Below, one piece after another: positions 37,437-49,770 of a DNA stretch of 64,000 nucleotides. The stretch spans positions 18,538,074 through 18,602,073 of the forward strand of contig CM073893.1 in NCBI GenBank assembly GCA_037176705.1, in the 5' to 3' direction. The notes below the pieces were generated by a model. It had not been told where the DNA came from. It saw only the letters and a list, made by a program, of their open reading frames with translations, and searched no databases. The translations under genes were made by a program, and so were the position numbers. The stretch's first letter is position 1; each line of letters begins with the position of its first letter. The DNA comes from Molossus alvarezi (Eukaryota; Chordata; Mammalia; Chiroptera; Molossidae).

Positions 37437-37934
37437 GATGTCCATAAGTCTCCTCTAAGAGTACAACTTGAAGCTGAAAGCTTTGAGCCAGGGACCAAAC
37501 TCTATTTATTAATTCAACAACTATTTCTTGAACCCTTGCTATGTGCCAGCCATAGACCTAGTAGCTTAGGACGCAGTCCTTACAGAGTTTCTAACTTACG
37601 AACACAGGTAAGTGACTATGAAGAGAGTAGATAATTAACACAGGGCGATAACGCAGAATTCTGTGAGCCCCAAAGTATGGAAGATGTGTAAATAATTGGA
37701 GGAAGACTGAAAGTTGGAATAGTGAACTTGGTAAATGTTGACATCTTAGTCTTATAAAACAAATGCTGTATGTTAGAAAAGGAGTGACATCTAAGAAGTT
37801 TACACAAAAAGCCATGTCCTGGGAATGAGGTTTTCTGTTCAAACAGAATGAAAAATGGAAGTGATGATGTTGGTACTGAAATGTGGGGGTGTGGATGGTA
37901 GTAGGGGTGATGATGATTATATGAGTGATAACAG

Positions 37935-38140
37935 TAACAGCACCTAACATTTACTGACTGTTTACCATGTACCAAGCCCTATTGTCATCTCATTTATCCT
38001 AACAACTTTACAAAGTAGCTACTATTGTTCCCATTTTACAAATGAGGAAATTGTAACTAAGAGAGAATAAATAATTTCACCATGTCACACAGCTAATAAA
38101 TGGGTAAGCTAGGATATGAACCCAAAATCCATTGTCTTTT
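37935..38140 (-). mobile_element. MIR SINE
   Basis: Reverse MIR: acatttactgactgtttacc, cattttacaaatgaggaaat, gtcacacagctaataaatgg, gatatgaacccaaaatcc. Confidence 0.85.
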
Positions 38141-38157
38141 TGTTGTTGCTAATATTC

Positions 38158-38192
38158 ACTTGAGGATTTTTTTTTCCATTTGATTTTGCAAT
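38158..38192 (-). mobile_element. Possible VES tail remnant
   Basis: cacttgaggatttttttttc then catttgattttgca resembles the tail end of a reverse VES. Very short. Confidence 0.35.
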
Positions 38193-39751
38193 TTTTATTA
38201 ATTTATTTTTGTTACAGATGTTTCTCCTTTTTCACCTATCGAAACCCTCCTCCCTATCCTACCCCCACTCCCACCCAGCATGGTTGTCTATGTCCAGCGG
38301 CCATGCACACATGCACACAAGTTCTGTAGTTTATCCCCTCTCCCACCTCCTGTCGCCCTCCTCTGAGATTTTTCAGTCTGTACCTTATTTCTACGTCTCT
38401 GAGTCTGTTTTGTTCATCAGCTTGTATTGTTCATTATATTCCACAAATGAGTCAGATCATGTGATATTTGTCTTTCTCAGATTGGCTTACTTCACTTAGC
38501 ATAATACTCTCCAGGTCCCTCGATGTCATCTCAAAGGATAAGAGATCTCTCTTTCTTACAGCTGCATAGTATTCCATTGTGTATATGTACCACAACATTT
38601 TTATCCATTCATCTATTGATGGACACTTGGGCTGTTTCCAGATCTTAGGAACTGCGAATAGTGCTGCTATGAATATTGGGGTACATATATTCTTTCTGAC
38701 TGGTGTTTCAGGCTTCTTAGGGAATATTTCTACGAGTGGGATAACTGGGTCAAATGGCAGTTCAATTTTCAATTTTTAAGTAAACACCATAATATTTTCC
38801 ATAGTGGCTGCAGCAGTCTGCATACCTACCAGCACTGTACTAGAGTCCCCTTTTCTCCACACCCTCGCCGGCGCTTATTGTTTGATTTGTTGATGGCGGT
38901 AGGTGTGAGGTGATACCTCGTAGTCATTTTCATTTGCATCTCTCTGATGATTAGTGACACTGAACATTTTCACATATGTCTCTTGGCCATCTGTATGCCC
39001 TGTTTGGAGAGGTGTTTATTTATGTCCTCTGTCCATTTTTTAATTGGGTTCTTTTTCTTCCTTTGTTGAGTTGTATGAGTACTCTATATATTTTGCAAAT
39101 TAGCCCCTTATCTGATATATCGTTGGCAATTATGGTCTCCCATATAGTGGGTTCCCTTTCCATTTAGATGCTTGTTTCTTTTGCTGTGCAGAAGCTTTTT
39201 AGTTTGATGTAGTCCCATGTGTTCATTTTTTCCTTTGTTTCTCTTGCCTTAGACATTTTATCAGTGAAAATTCTGCTGCATGTGATGTTTAATATTTTGT
39301 TGCCTACATTTTCTTCTAGGATTTTTATGGATTCACAAGTCACATTTAAGTCTTTTATCCATTTCGAGTTTATTCTTGTGTATGTGTAAGTTGATGGTCT
39401 AGCTTCAGTCTTTTACATGTAGCTGTCCAATTTTCCCACCACCATTTATTAAAGAGGTTGTCTTTACTCCGCTGTATGCTCTTGCCACCTTTGCCAAATA
39501 TTAATTGAGCATAATGTCTTGGGTCCATTTCTGGGTTCTGGGTTCTGTTTCTTTGATCGACATGCCTGTTCTTGTATCAGTACAAGGCTCTTTTGATTAT
39601 GATGGCTTTGTAGAATAACCTGACATCCAGTATTGTGATTCCCCCCTACTTTGTACTTTAAGATTGTTGGGCCTATTCTGAGTCTTTTTTGGTTCCATAT
39701 AAACTTCTAGAGTATTTGGTCTAGTTCCATGAACTTTGTCATTGGCATTTT

Positions 39752-39997
39752 TTTTTTTTTATCCTCACCCGAGGACATTTTTCCACTTTTTGTACAGACA
39801 GAGTGGGAGGGAGAGAAAGGAAGAGACAGAGAGGGAAACATCGATGCGAAAGGGACACATCGAGTGGCTGCCACCTGCATGACAAACCAGGGCCGGGGAC
39901 AAACTGCCACTGAGGCACACGCCCTTAGCGGGAACCGAACCCGGGTCTCTCCGGACCACAGGCGGATGCTCTAACTGCTGAGCCAACCGGCCAGGGC
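39752..39997 (-). mobile_element. VES SINE, young subfamily, in L1
   Basis: Perfect duplication gtcattggcatttt (left 39738-39751, right 39998-40011). Contains ttagcgggaaccgaacccgg. Confidence 0.95.
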
Positions 39998-40277
39998 GTC
40001 ATTGGCATTTTAACGGGGGTTACATCGAATCTATAGATTGCTTTGGATAGTATGGACATTTTAATGATGTTAATTCCTCCAATCCATGAACAAGGTATAT
40101 GCTTCCACTTTTTTATATCTTCTTCTATTTCTTTTTTCAATATCATGTAGTTTTCTGAGAACAACTTCTTCTGTGGTTAAGTTTATTCCTAGGTATCTTA
40201 GTTTTTTTGCTGCAATGGTAAATGGGGGGGGGTTCTATTTCTGTGAGTTCATTATTGTTGTGTAAGAATGCTGTCAA

Positions 40278-40556
40278 TTTCTTTCTTTCTTTCTTTCTTT
40301 CTTTTTTTTCTATTCTCACCCGAGGACATTTTTCCATTTTTTTTATTCAGATAGAGTGGGAAGGAGAGAGAGGAAGAGAGAGAGAGAAAGAAAAACATCG
40401 ACGTGAAAGGGACACACTGAGAGGCTGCCTCCCACCTGAACCAACCAGGGCTGGGGACAAACTTCAACTGAGGTATGTTCCCTTAATGGGAACCAAACCT
40501 GGGTCTCTCTGGACTACAAGCCAGTGCTCTAACTGCTGAGCCAAACCAGCCAGGGC
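40278..40556 (-). mobile_element. VES SINE, young subfamily, in L1
   Basis: (CTTT)n tail side, tctattctcacccgaggaca, ending accagccagggc. Short flanking match atttctt on both sides. Confidence 0.9.
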
Positions 40557-43500
40557 GATTTCTTGATGTTAATTTTACGTCCTGCTACTTTGCCACATTC
40601 ATTTATTAGCTCTACTAGATTTTTGATGGAATCTTTAGGGTTTTCTATATACAATATCATGTCATCTGCAAATAATGATGGTTTTACTTCCTCCTTTCCA
40701 ATTTGCATCCATTTATTTTTCCTTCTTGTCTATTTCCTGTGGCTAAGACTTTCAGTACTATGTTAAATAAGAGTGGCAAAAGTGGGCATCCCTGTCTTGT
40801 TCCTGTTCTTAAGAGAAATGCTTTTAGCTTTTGCCCATTGAGTATGATATTGGCTGCAGGTTTTTCATATATGGCCTTTATTATGTCAAAATGTGATCCC
40901 TCTGTTCCCACATTGCTGAGCATTTTTATCAGAAATGGGTGCTGGATTTTGTTGAATGCTTTTTCAGCATCTATTGATAGGATCATATGGTTTTAATCTT
41001 TCATTTTGTTTTTGTGGTGTATCATAGTTTTTGATTTGCGAGTATTGTACCAGCCTTGCATCCTTGGGATGAATCCCACTTGGTCACAGTGAATAACTTT
41101 TTTGATGTATTGCTGGATGCGATTTGCTAAAATTTTGTGCAGGATTTTGGCATCTATGTTCATCAGGGATATTGTCCTGTAGTTTTCTTTTTTTTTAGTG
41201 TCTTTGTCTGGTTTTGGAATTAGAATTATGCTGGCCTCATAAAACAAGTTTGGAAGACTTCCTTCTTCTTGAATTTTTTGAAATAGTTTGAAGAGAATGG
41301 GTGTTAATTCTTCTTTGAATGTACAATAAAACTTCCCTGTGAAGCCTCACTGGCCTGGGCTTTTGTTTGACAGGAGTTTCTTGATTACATCTTCAATTTC
41401 CTTAGTTGTTATTGGTCTGTTCAAGTTTATATCTTTTCCCAGTTCAGTTTTGAGAGACTGTGTGGTTATAGAAATTTGTCCTTTTCACCTAGATTGTCCA
41501 ATTTGTTCGCATATAATTCTTCATTGTATTTTTAAATGATCCTTTCTATTTCTGTTATGTCAGTTGTTAACTCTCCTCTTTCCTTTCTGATTTTGTTATT
41601 TGAGTCCTCTTTTTGTTTCTTGGTGAGTCTGGCTATGGGTCCATCAATCTTGTTTATATTTTCAAAGACCAGCTATTTATATTTTATTGATCTTTTGAAC
41701 AGTTTCTATGTCATTTATTTCTGCTCTGACCTTTACTATTTCTTTCCTTCCACTTGCTCTGGGTTTTTCTTTATGATTACTTTCTACATTTTTAAGTTGT
41801 AGAGTTAGAAAGTCAATTAGAAATTTTTCTTATTTTTTGAGATAGGCCTGTAGTGCTATGAATTTCCCTCTCAGGATTGCTTTTGCTGCTTCCCATAGAT
41901 TTTGAGTTGTTGTGTGTTCGTTTTCATTGGTTTCCAGGAATATTTTTATTTCTTCTTTGAGATCCTTGGTAACCCATTCATTGTTTAATAACATACTATT
42001 TAGCCTCCATGTGTTTGAATGTTTTTGTATGTTTTTTATTGTAACTGATTTTTAGTTTCATGCCATTGTGATCTGAGAAGATGCTTGATATGATTTCAGT
42101 CTTCCTGAACTTGTAGATATTTAGTTTGTGTCCTAACATGTGGTCTATCTTTGAGAACGTCCCATGTGCACTTGAGAAAAATGTAAATTCTGCAGTTTAG
42201 GGGTGTAATTCTCTGTAGATATCTATTAAATCCATTTGATCTGGTGCATCATTTAGAGGCTCTGTTTCCTTGTTCATTTTTTGTCTAGGAGATCTATCCA
42301 GTGATGTCAGAGGGGTGTTGAAGTCCTCAACTATGATTGCATTACTGTTGATTTCTCCTTTGAAGTCCTCCAGAAGTTTTTAAATGTATTTTGGTGCTCC
42401 TATGTTAGGTGCATATATGCTTACCAAGGTTATATCCTCCTGTTGGATAGATCCTTTCAAAATTATGTAGTGACCTTCTTTGTCTCTAGTTATGGCCTTC
42501 ATTTTGAAGTCTATTTCAACAGATATGAGTATTGCTTCCCCTCCTTTTTCTCTTTTCTGTTTGCTTGTAAAAAAGAATTTCCCTCTCTTCACTTTCAACC
42601 TAGGTGGGTCTGTTGTTGTGAGGTAAGTCTCTTATAAACAATATAAATGAGTCATGCTTTCTTATCCATTCAGCTACTCTGTACGTTTTGATAGAAACAT
42701 TTAATCCATTTATTTTTAAGGTTATTATTGATATGTACTTATTTACTGCCATTTTTGTTTATTCTGGTTATGTTTCTCTTCCTATTTTTTCTGCTTATTA
42801 TAGCAGTCCTTTTAACATTTCTTGGATTGCTGGTTTGGTGCTAATATAATTAGCACTTTTGTATGTGTGTGTCTGGGAAGCTCTTTATTTCACCTTCTAT
42901 TTTGAATGATATCCCAGCTGGATAGAATAATTTTAGGTTCAGATCCTTGTTTTTCATGATCTTGATTACTTCATGCCATTCCCTTCTGGCCTATAGTGTT
43001 TCTCTTGAGAAGTCAGCTGATAGCCTCATGGGGGTTAATTTGTAGGTAACCTGTTGCTTATCTCTTGCTAACTTTAAGATTCTCTCTTTGTCTTTAATTT
43101 TTGGCATTTTAATTATTATGTGTCTTGGTGTGGGCCTCTTTGAGTTCTTCTTTCTTGGGGCTCCGTTTGCTTCTTGAACTTGTATGCCTTTTTCCTTCCC
43201 CAAGCTAGAGATGATTTCTGTCACTATTTCTTCAAATATATTCTTCAATCATGCTCATTTTCTTCTTCTTCTGGCACACCTGAATGCAGATGTTGTTACA
43301 TTTCATATTGTCCCACAGTTCTCTTAGGCTGTCTTTCTGTTTTTAATTGTGTTTTTCCTTTTGTTTCTGTGAGTGGGTGATTTTTTTCTACCTTGTCTTC
43401 TAATTCACTGATCCAGTCCTCACCCTGCTCTACTCTGCTAGTTATTCCTTCCAATGTGTTCTTTATTTCTGCTATGCCATTCTTCATTTCCAACTGGTTA

Positions 43501-43835
43501 GTTTTCAATGTTTCTATATCTTTACTCATGCTGCTGAGCTCTTTACTCATGCTGCTGAGCTTCCTCATAATTATTACTCTGAACGCTCCCTCTGATATCT
43601 TGCTTAATTCTATGTAATTTATTTCTTCTGCAGAATTATCTTGTTCTTTCATTTGGGATTTGTTTCTTTGGTTCACCATTTTGGCTATCTCAGTGGGTTT
43701 TGGAGCCTGCCAAATTTTCCTGTGGGTGTTGGTGTTCTGCTGGTTGTGGCTCCCTCTACTGGGTTTGGATGAGTGTGGGAGAACCCACATAAACACCACT
43801 GTCAAGCCTTACTTTCCTGGGCACCTAACAGAAAC

Positions 43836-44149
43836 TTTTTAACTAAGTTGATAATTGCTCTATTCCCTCATAGAAACTACATATTCTTTTACAATGTACT
43901 ATTTATTCTAATGCCTATTGTCTATAAGACTAGCTGAAGTTGGTGCTTCTCTTAAACCATAAAATTAACTGAGGAAATTGAATAGATCTTTGATACTCTT
44001 TACTTTTGCACCCATATTACTGAGGTCTGCTAATGAAATATATATATTACTCGGAAAAACCTCCAACATCAGATGCGTGCCACAAACAAAAACTACCTAC
44101 TTATCAATGAACCAGAGTTCTTGTGTAACACTTGGCTTGAATTTTACAG
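43836..44149. other. Intron 2, nothing recognised
   Basis: No gene or repeat recognised. Confidence 0.4.
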
Positions 44150-44300
44150 TAATTGTGTAATCACAAAGAGTGGGAATACTAGCTCTACCCCTCAATAGCC
44201 ATGTGACTGTAGGCAACTTACTTAAGCTGTATGAGTTTCAGTTTCCTAACTTTAATCTTCACAGCATCATAATGGATTTGTGAAAATTCACGAAGACCAA
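44150..44300 (+). mobile_element. MIR SINE
   Basis: agccatgtgactgtaggcaa, cttacttaagctgtatgagt, ttcagtttcctaactttaat: MIR core in order. Confidence 0.75.
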
Positions 44301-44410
44301 ATGAACCTCCAACAATCAACATGTCACTCTCGGAAGCACCAGGGAAGGTAGGATGGGGGACTCGAGTTTTCACTACAAGCTGGAGAAGACTGGGATAGGG
44401 TTGCCTCTTT

Positions 44411-44512
44411 TCCATTGATTTTTAGAGAGAGTGGAAAGAAGGGAGAGAGAGAGAAACACCGATGTGAAACACATCAATTGGTTGCCTCCTGCATGCACCC
44501 CAACGGGGGCTG
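44411..44512 (-). mobile_element. Partial VES SINE, tRNA head missing
   Basis: tttccattgatttttagaga, tcaattggttgcctcctgca, ending at caacgggggctgg; the tRNA-derived part is absent. Confidence 0.75.
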
Positions 44513-44889
44513 GAAAACAAATCTATTTTCTTAATCTTTATGCTATACTGCTTCTGTTCTGGAAAAGTACAATAATGAAAATAAGGTAGCAGAGGACAAA
44601 ATGGGAAGAGATGGGAGAGAGGGACAATATGTAATATGTAGAGAAAAAAAATGAGAGAACAATGTAGTTTTCCCAATTCTTATACTAAATTAATATTAAG
44701 GTAATTTAAATACTCTAACTTAACTAAAATGAAAAACTATGAACCAATAGGAAATATAATTAGTTTTAAATGACAGCCATTTTCAACAGTGCATAATTTC
44801 TATTCTAAACTTTCAATTGTGTTTTCCCCCCAGAAGTTTCATAAACAATACTTTCTCTCCCATTCATTTGTCTAGTTTTTGACTGGATT
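44513..44889. other. Intron 2, nothing recognised
   Basis: No recognised feature. Confidence 0.35.
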
Positions 44890-45148
44890 ATTTTTTATCT
44901 TTTTATAGTCCTCACTCAAGGATAAGTTTTTTATTGATTTTAGAGAGAGAGAAAGGCGGACAGGAGGGGGGAGAGAGAGAGAGAGGGAGAGAGAAAGATC
45001 CATGTGAGAGAGAAATATCGATTGGTTGCCTCCCATACATGCCCCAACTGGGAATCAAACCTACAGCGTAGGTATGTTCCCTGGCTGGGAATCAAACCTG
45101 AAGCCTTTTGGTGCACAGGATGATCAACTGAGCCACCTGGCCAGGGCT
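44890..45148 (-). mobile_element. VES SINE, older subfamily
   Basis: agtcctcactcaaggataag, a long GA tract, gactgggaatc-type motifs and an end at ccacctggccagggc. Confidence 0.9.
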
Positions 45149-45288
45149 GGATTGAATTCTTAAAAAGTATTAGTTTTTATACCTTGCTGAAAAATCCCCC
45201 AAAAGCACTCATATAAGTGTATGTGTGTATATACATACATATATATGTATATATATGACAAGCCAGAAAATCTCTAATATCATTTATA

Positions 45289-45812
45289 CTGTAGTCCATG
45301 TCTTATTCACAGAAGATATGTTCCAAGACCCCCAGTGGATGCCTAAATCTACAGAGAGTACCAGACCCTCTATCTACTATGTTTTTTTGTATACATACAT
45401 ACCTATGATAAAGTTTAATTTATGAATTATATAAAAAAAATTAATGACAATAACTAATAATAAAGTAGAACAATTACAACAATATACTATAATAAAAATT
45501 ATGTGAGTATGGCATTATTAAATAAAATAAAGGTTATTTAAACACAAATACTGTGATACTGCGACAGTCGATCTCATAACTGAGATGGCTACTAAGTGTC
45601 TAACAGGCGGGATCGTGTGAAGCTTAGATTCACATCCTGGGCAGGATGGAGCAGGATGGCATGAGATTTATCACACTACTCAAAACAGCATGCAATTTAA
45701 AATGTATAAATTGTTTCTTTCTAGAATTTCCCATTTAATATTTTTGAACTTCGATTGACTATGGGTAATTGAAACTACAGAAAGTAAAATCATGGATAAG
45801 GGGTGACTACTG
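45289..45812 (+). mobile_element. Tigger (pogo-like) nonautonomous transposon
   Basis: Left end ctgtagtccatgtcttattc, right end ggataaggggtgactactg (inverted relative). Interior includes gttccaagacccccagtgga, gataaagtttaatttatgaa and actatgggtaattgaaacta. Confidence 0.8.
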
Positions 45813-45950
45813 TATTTGGAAGTGGTTGTTAGTTAATAGCACATTAAGGCTGGTAAAAATTACAATGTAATTGTCCAGTAATAAGGGAACAGACATGCAG
45901 ACATGGTACACTGATACAGCAGACTGTTATGCAATCATTAAAATGATAAT

Positions 45951-45976
45951 CACACACACACACACACACACACACA
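45951..45976. repeat. (CA)n microsatellite
   Basis: Thirteen CA units. Confidence 0.95.
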
Positions 45977-46059
45977 TAAAGTATACTAATATATATGTAA
46001 AAATTAAAATTAGATCAAAACTTGATATTTAAAAACATTTCTTCAAAATAAATACTCGC

Positions 46060-46179
46060 ACTGGCCAGGTGAGTTGATTAGAGCGTTATCCCGATTCACC
46101 AAGGCTGCAGGTTCTATCCCTGGTCAGGGCACATGCAAGAGTCAACCAGTGAGCATGAATAAGTGAACAACAAAACTGA

Positions 46180-46212
<33 letters not shown>

Positions 46213-46272
46213 TTTTTTTTCTCTCTCTCTCCTTCCCCCACTCTAAAATAAATAAATAAAAATTTTAAAAAA
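46060..46272 (+). mobile_element. VES SINE with (GTCT)n microsatellite
   Basis: cactggccaggtgagttgat head, ctatccctggtcagggcaca, a GTCT repeat at 46181-46208 and an A-rich tail. Confidence 0.85.
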
Positions 46273-46499
46273 TTCAAAATTAGTACTCAATTAAGGGATT
46301 TAGAACAGACCTTCTCAAGATGTGCCACTTTGGCATGTGAGTTATTTTGAGCTGAAGGTAATCGAGACTTTGTAGGTGCTCAAGAAACTTTTATCTCACC
46401 CTTAAGAAATTTAAAAGAGGGCTGAGGCGCCGCCGTACCATGAGGAATCGGTATCCGGTATTTAAGAGAAACCCACAATATTAAAAAAACGGAACTTTT

Positions 46500-47294
46500 T
46501 TTTTTTTTTAATTAATTAATTTATTTATTTTTATTGATTAGTTTTTGTTACAGATGTTTCTCCTTTTTTCCCCACTGATTCCCCCCTCCCCACCTCCCTG
46601 CCCCTTCCCCAGATTGTTGTCCATGTCCACTGTTCATGCATACATGCGTATAAGTTCTGTGGTTCATCCCTCCCCCACCTCCCCACTTTTTAGGGGATTG
46701 TCAGTCTGTACCCCGCTTCCGCGTCTCTGGGACTACCCCATTCCTCAAACTGTTATGTTCATTATATTCCACAAATAAGTGAGATCACATGAAATTTGTC
46801 TTTCTCTGTTTGGCTTGTTTCACTTAGGATGATACTTTCAAGGTCCCTCCATGTAGTCTCAAAGGATAAGAGATCTTTCTTTTTTTCCGCTGCGTAGTAC
46901 TCCATTGTGTATACGTACCACAGCTTTTTTTTTTTTTTTTTTATCCTCACCAGAGGACATCATTTTTTCTATTTTTTTGTTCAGATAGAGTGTAGGAGGG
47001 AGAGAGAGAGAGAAACATCGACGTGAAAGGGACACGTCGAGTGGTTGCCACCCACATGACCCAACCAGGGCCGGGGACAAACTGCAACCGAGGTACATGC
47101 CCTTAGCGGGAACCGAACCCGGGTCTCTCAGGACCGCAGGCCGACGCTCTAACCACTGAGCCAAACCGGCCAGGGCTACCACAGCTTTTTGATCCATTCG
47201 CCTACTGATGGACACTTGGGCTGTTTCCAGATCTTAGCGATTGTAAATAGTGCTGCTACAAAGATGGGGGTACATATATTCTTTCTGATTGGTG
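46500..47294 (-). mobile_element. 5'-truncated L1 3' end in the KATNBL1 pseudogene
   Basis: Flanked by aaaaaacggaactttt at 46484-46499 and 47295-47310, a perfect 16-bp duplication of pseudogene sequence. It contains the L1 3' UTR and ORF2 C-terminus on the minus strand and is itself interrupted by a VES. Confidence 0.93.
46930..47176 (-). mobile_element. VES SINE, young, nested in L1
   Basis: Duplication taccacagcttttt at 46916-46929 and 47177-47190. Third level of nesting. Confidence 0.95.
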
Positions 47295-47327
47295 AAAAAA
47301 CGGAACTTTTATAAAAATAAAAGTTGA

Positions 47328-47360
47328 GAGGCAAATGTGATAACCACTACACTATGAAAC
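47328..47360 (-). pseudogene. tRNA-Val 5'-half fragment
   Basis: The minus strand reads gtttcatagtgtagtggtta then tcacatttgcctc, matching tRNA-Val (AAC/CAC) from position 1 to the anticodon loop, with one deletion and CpG-decay changes. The 3' half of the tRNA is absent. It interrupts KATNBL1 coding sequence between RNF and IEDH. It could be a retrocopy of a tRNA half. Confidence 0.7.
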
Positions 47361-47593
47361 CCGCCCCATAATTATATTGAGGATCATTCCATTGATCTTC
47401 CTAGAAAAAGGATCTCTACTTTCACTGATAAGAACATGAATGAGGTTAAGAAATCTCCAAAACAGTTAGCTGCTTACATAAATAGAACAGGTGGACAAGT
47501 TGTGGAAAGCCCAGATAAACTACGTAAGGTGATCTACCACAGAAAGAAAGTTCATTATCCTTTTCCAAATTCTTGTTATAAAAAGAAACAGTC

Positions 47594-47863
47594 ACCCTGG
47601 CAGGTTTGGCTCAGCAGTTAGAGCATCGGCCTGTGGTCCAGAGAGACCCGGGTTTGGTTCCTGCTAAGGACATGTACCTCGGTTGCAGTTTGTCCCCGGC
47701 CCTGGTTGGTCGTGCGGGTGGCAGCCACTCGATGTGTCCCTTTCATGTCGATGTTTCTCTCTCTCTCTCTGTTCCTCTCTCTCCCTCCCACTCTATCTGA
47801 ACAAAAAAATGGAAAAAAATGTCCTCAGGTGAGGACAAAAAAATAATAATAAAATAAATAAAT
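47594..47863 (+). mobile_element. VES SINE, young, in the pseudogene
   Basis: Duplication aaaaagaaacagtc at 47580-47593 and 47864-47877. Contains agagacccgggtttggttcc and cctcaggtgagga near the tail. Confidence 0.95.
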
Positions 47864-48815
47864 AAAAAGAAACAGTCCCCTAGAAGTGGGGGCTGTGAGA
47901 GGGCAAATAAAGAATATGAACTGGCTTGTGCAGGCCACCTGCCTGAGCAGTTACACTGTGACAGTCCAGCATATTTGCTTAACTCCAGTGATTCGCTTCT
48001 TCACAGACAAAGCGAATCATCAAAATACAGTGGGGTTTTTATTGAGGTGTCTCAGGGTCATGAAACAATGGCATAGGTTTTGTTCAGCAGGAATTTGAGA
48101 TTGAATGTAGCTTTAACTTTCTGGAAAAAAAGAAGTATACGTGAACTCGTAGCTTATTTGGTGAGGACAGAAGACCTTGGAGTGGTGGTAGATCATCCTC
48201 CTGTGCTTACCAACAGTTGACAGGAAGAAAAACAACACACCTCACCCAGCTGGTGTGTAGGCTTCTTGCCTCTTATAAAGTCACTACTCATAAGCAAATT
48301 TGAAGAATATCTAATAGTTGGTTTAAACTGGCTTCAAGTAGTCATAAAAAGGTGGTGGTCCAAACTATCATCCCAAACAGAAATTATAAATGATGGAAAT
48401 ACTCAGATTTTAAAACAACAATTAAGTGGACTGTGGAAACAAGAAAACCATCTTACTTTGGTTCCAGTAATATAGCTAAGGATGTAGATACTTATTTATT
48501 ACAATTGCTTTGAAAGACTTCATCTACTAAAGAGCATTTGGTAATTCAAAACATCCCTGGACTATATGATTTCCAAACAAGTCTCATTGGAGAACTGTTA
48601 ACTGGAAGAAATCAAAAACTTTTTTTTTTTAAGCCACATAATGAAACCACTAATGAAACCCTAACAATCTACTTCACATTGAAGTGGAAAGATTATCCTA
48701 AAGGAGCAGCTTCAACTTCAATGACGTGAAAGTGCACTATGTAGGCTGCTCACCTTTGCTGCATTTGGGATTTATACGGTGATTTGGTAACATTATTTAA
48801 GAACTACTGAATCTT

Positions 48816-49077
48816 GCCCTGGCCGGTTTGGCTCAGCGGTTAGAGCGTCCACCTGCGGTCCGGAGAGACCCGGGTTCGGTTCCCGCTAAGGGCATGTACC
48901 TCGGTTGCAGTTTGTCCCCGGCCCTGGTTGGTCGTGCGGGTGGCAGCCACTCGATGTGTCCCTTTCACATCGATGTTTCCCTCTCTTTCTCTTCCTCTCT
49001 CTCCCTCCCACTCTATCTGTACAAAAAAATGGAAAAATGTCCTCGGGTGAGGATAAAAATATAAAATAAATAAAAAA
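48816..49077 (+). mobile_element. VES SINE, young, in the pseudogene 3' UTR
   Basis: Perfect 17-bp duplication aagaactactgaatctt at 48799-48815 and 49078-49094. One of the least diverged copies: gccctggccggtttggctca, cccgggttcggttcccgcta. Confidence 0.97.
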
Positions 49078-49770
49078 AAGAACTACTGAATCTTAATGCA
49101 ATCCTGCATAAGAATATACTTTATACTCTGTGAAAAAATAAGACAGCAGTTATTTCTAGGAACCGCAAAGACCAATCATCATTACTTTTTTAAGATTGTG
49201 TTTTATAAGAAAACACTCAAACATGTGCAGCTATTTTCTTATGTTAAAAGATTTTGAAAGTTTAAAACATCAGAGCAAATAATCAATACTAAAAGTTTTT
49301 TGTCTACACTGAGATATTGTGTATACAAAATGCCTTAATTATTAAAAAGCCAATGTGTATGATACCAATATTATGCTTCTGGCATGAAAGTTATGGAATT
49401 AAATCAGGGGTTTCCATCCATGTAGAATGTTCCTGTTAAAATTTATTTTACACCACCTTTTAAACTTGGTAATATTTTTAATATCTCTAAACTCTTTTTT
49501 GCCATAATCATCATGTCATGTATGTGTATATTATTCCTATATAATAGAAAAAGATAAACACGTATTTGTATGAGTGCTTAGCTGGAAATTTTCATAGAGT
49601 AGGCTAATTTATATTCACTTTCTATTGTATATAGATTTCTAATATTTTCAGTTTTATATCATTTAACTTCATTTGAGTTAATTTACTAATTATTCCCATT
49701 TTTGCTTTAATAAAAAAAATTAATACAGGGTCCTTACCCATAATACAAGTTATCATCAAAAATAACTTGT

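Larger units (their letters stand above)
38195..43835 (-). mobile_element. L1, antisense, truncated in the 5' UTR
   Basis: Left end is the L1 3' UTR (C-rich on plus); then the ORF2 C-terminus (FDPVIPLVEIFPKKPETPV), reverse transcriptase ([20 protein letters not shown] near 40930-40986), endonuclease (about 42380-42600), and ORF1 (about 43000-43680) with the N-terminal coiled coil KLSSMSKELSSMSKDIETL. It ends just beyond the ORF1 start. Two VES insertions and many stops are present. Confidence 0.88.
46416..49730 (+). pseudogene. KATNBL1P: Processed pseudogene of KATNBL1
   Basis: An intronless copy of katanin p80 subunit B-like 1, a small regulator of the microtubule-severing katanin complex. 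A CG-rich 5' UTR remnant begins near 46416. Coding-derived fragments in order include ETHN-KKRNF (46468-46499), [20 protein letters not shown] (47440-47500), [65 protein letters not shown] and [20 protein letters not shown], ending with a stop near 48513. A long 3' UTR follows with aataaa at 49709-49714. Several stops and frameshifts disable it. It is broken by an L1 with a nested VES, a tRNA-Val half and two more VES copies. Confidence 0.85.

Noticed and set aside
43296..43805. 169-aa coiled-coil protein frame
   Set aside because: N-terminal part of ORF1 of the antisense L1 at 38195-43835, truncated.
48816..48890. tRNA genes at VES heads
   Set aside because: A and B boxes are present, but the sequence does not fold as a full tRNA and is part of SINEs.
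48828..49064. Repeated frame family MAQ(Q/R)[16 protein letters not shown] seen many times
   Set aside because: It is a translation of the VES SINE head, recurring wherever a VES lies. Not a protein family.
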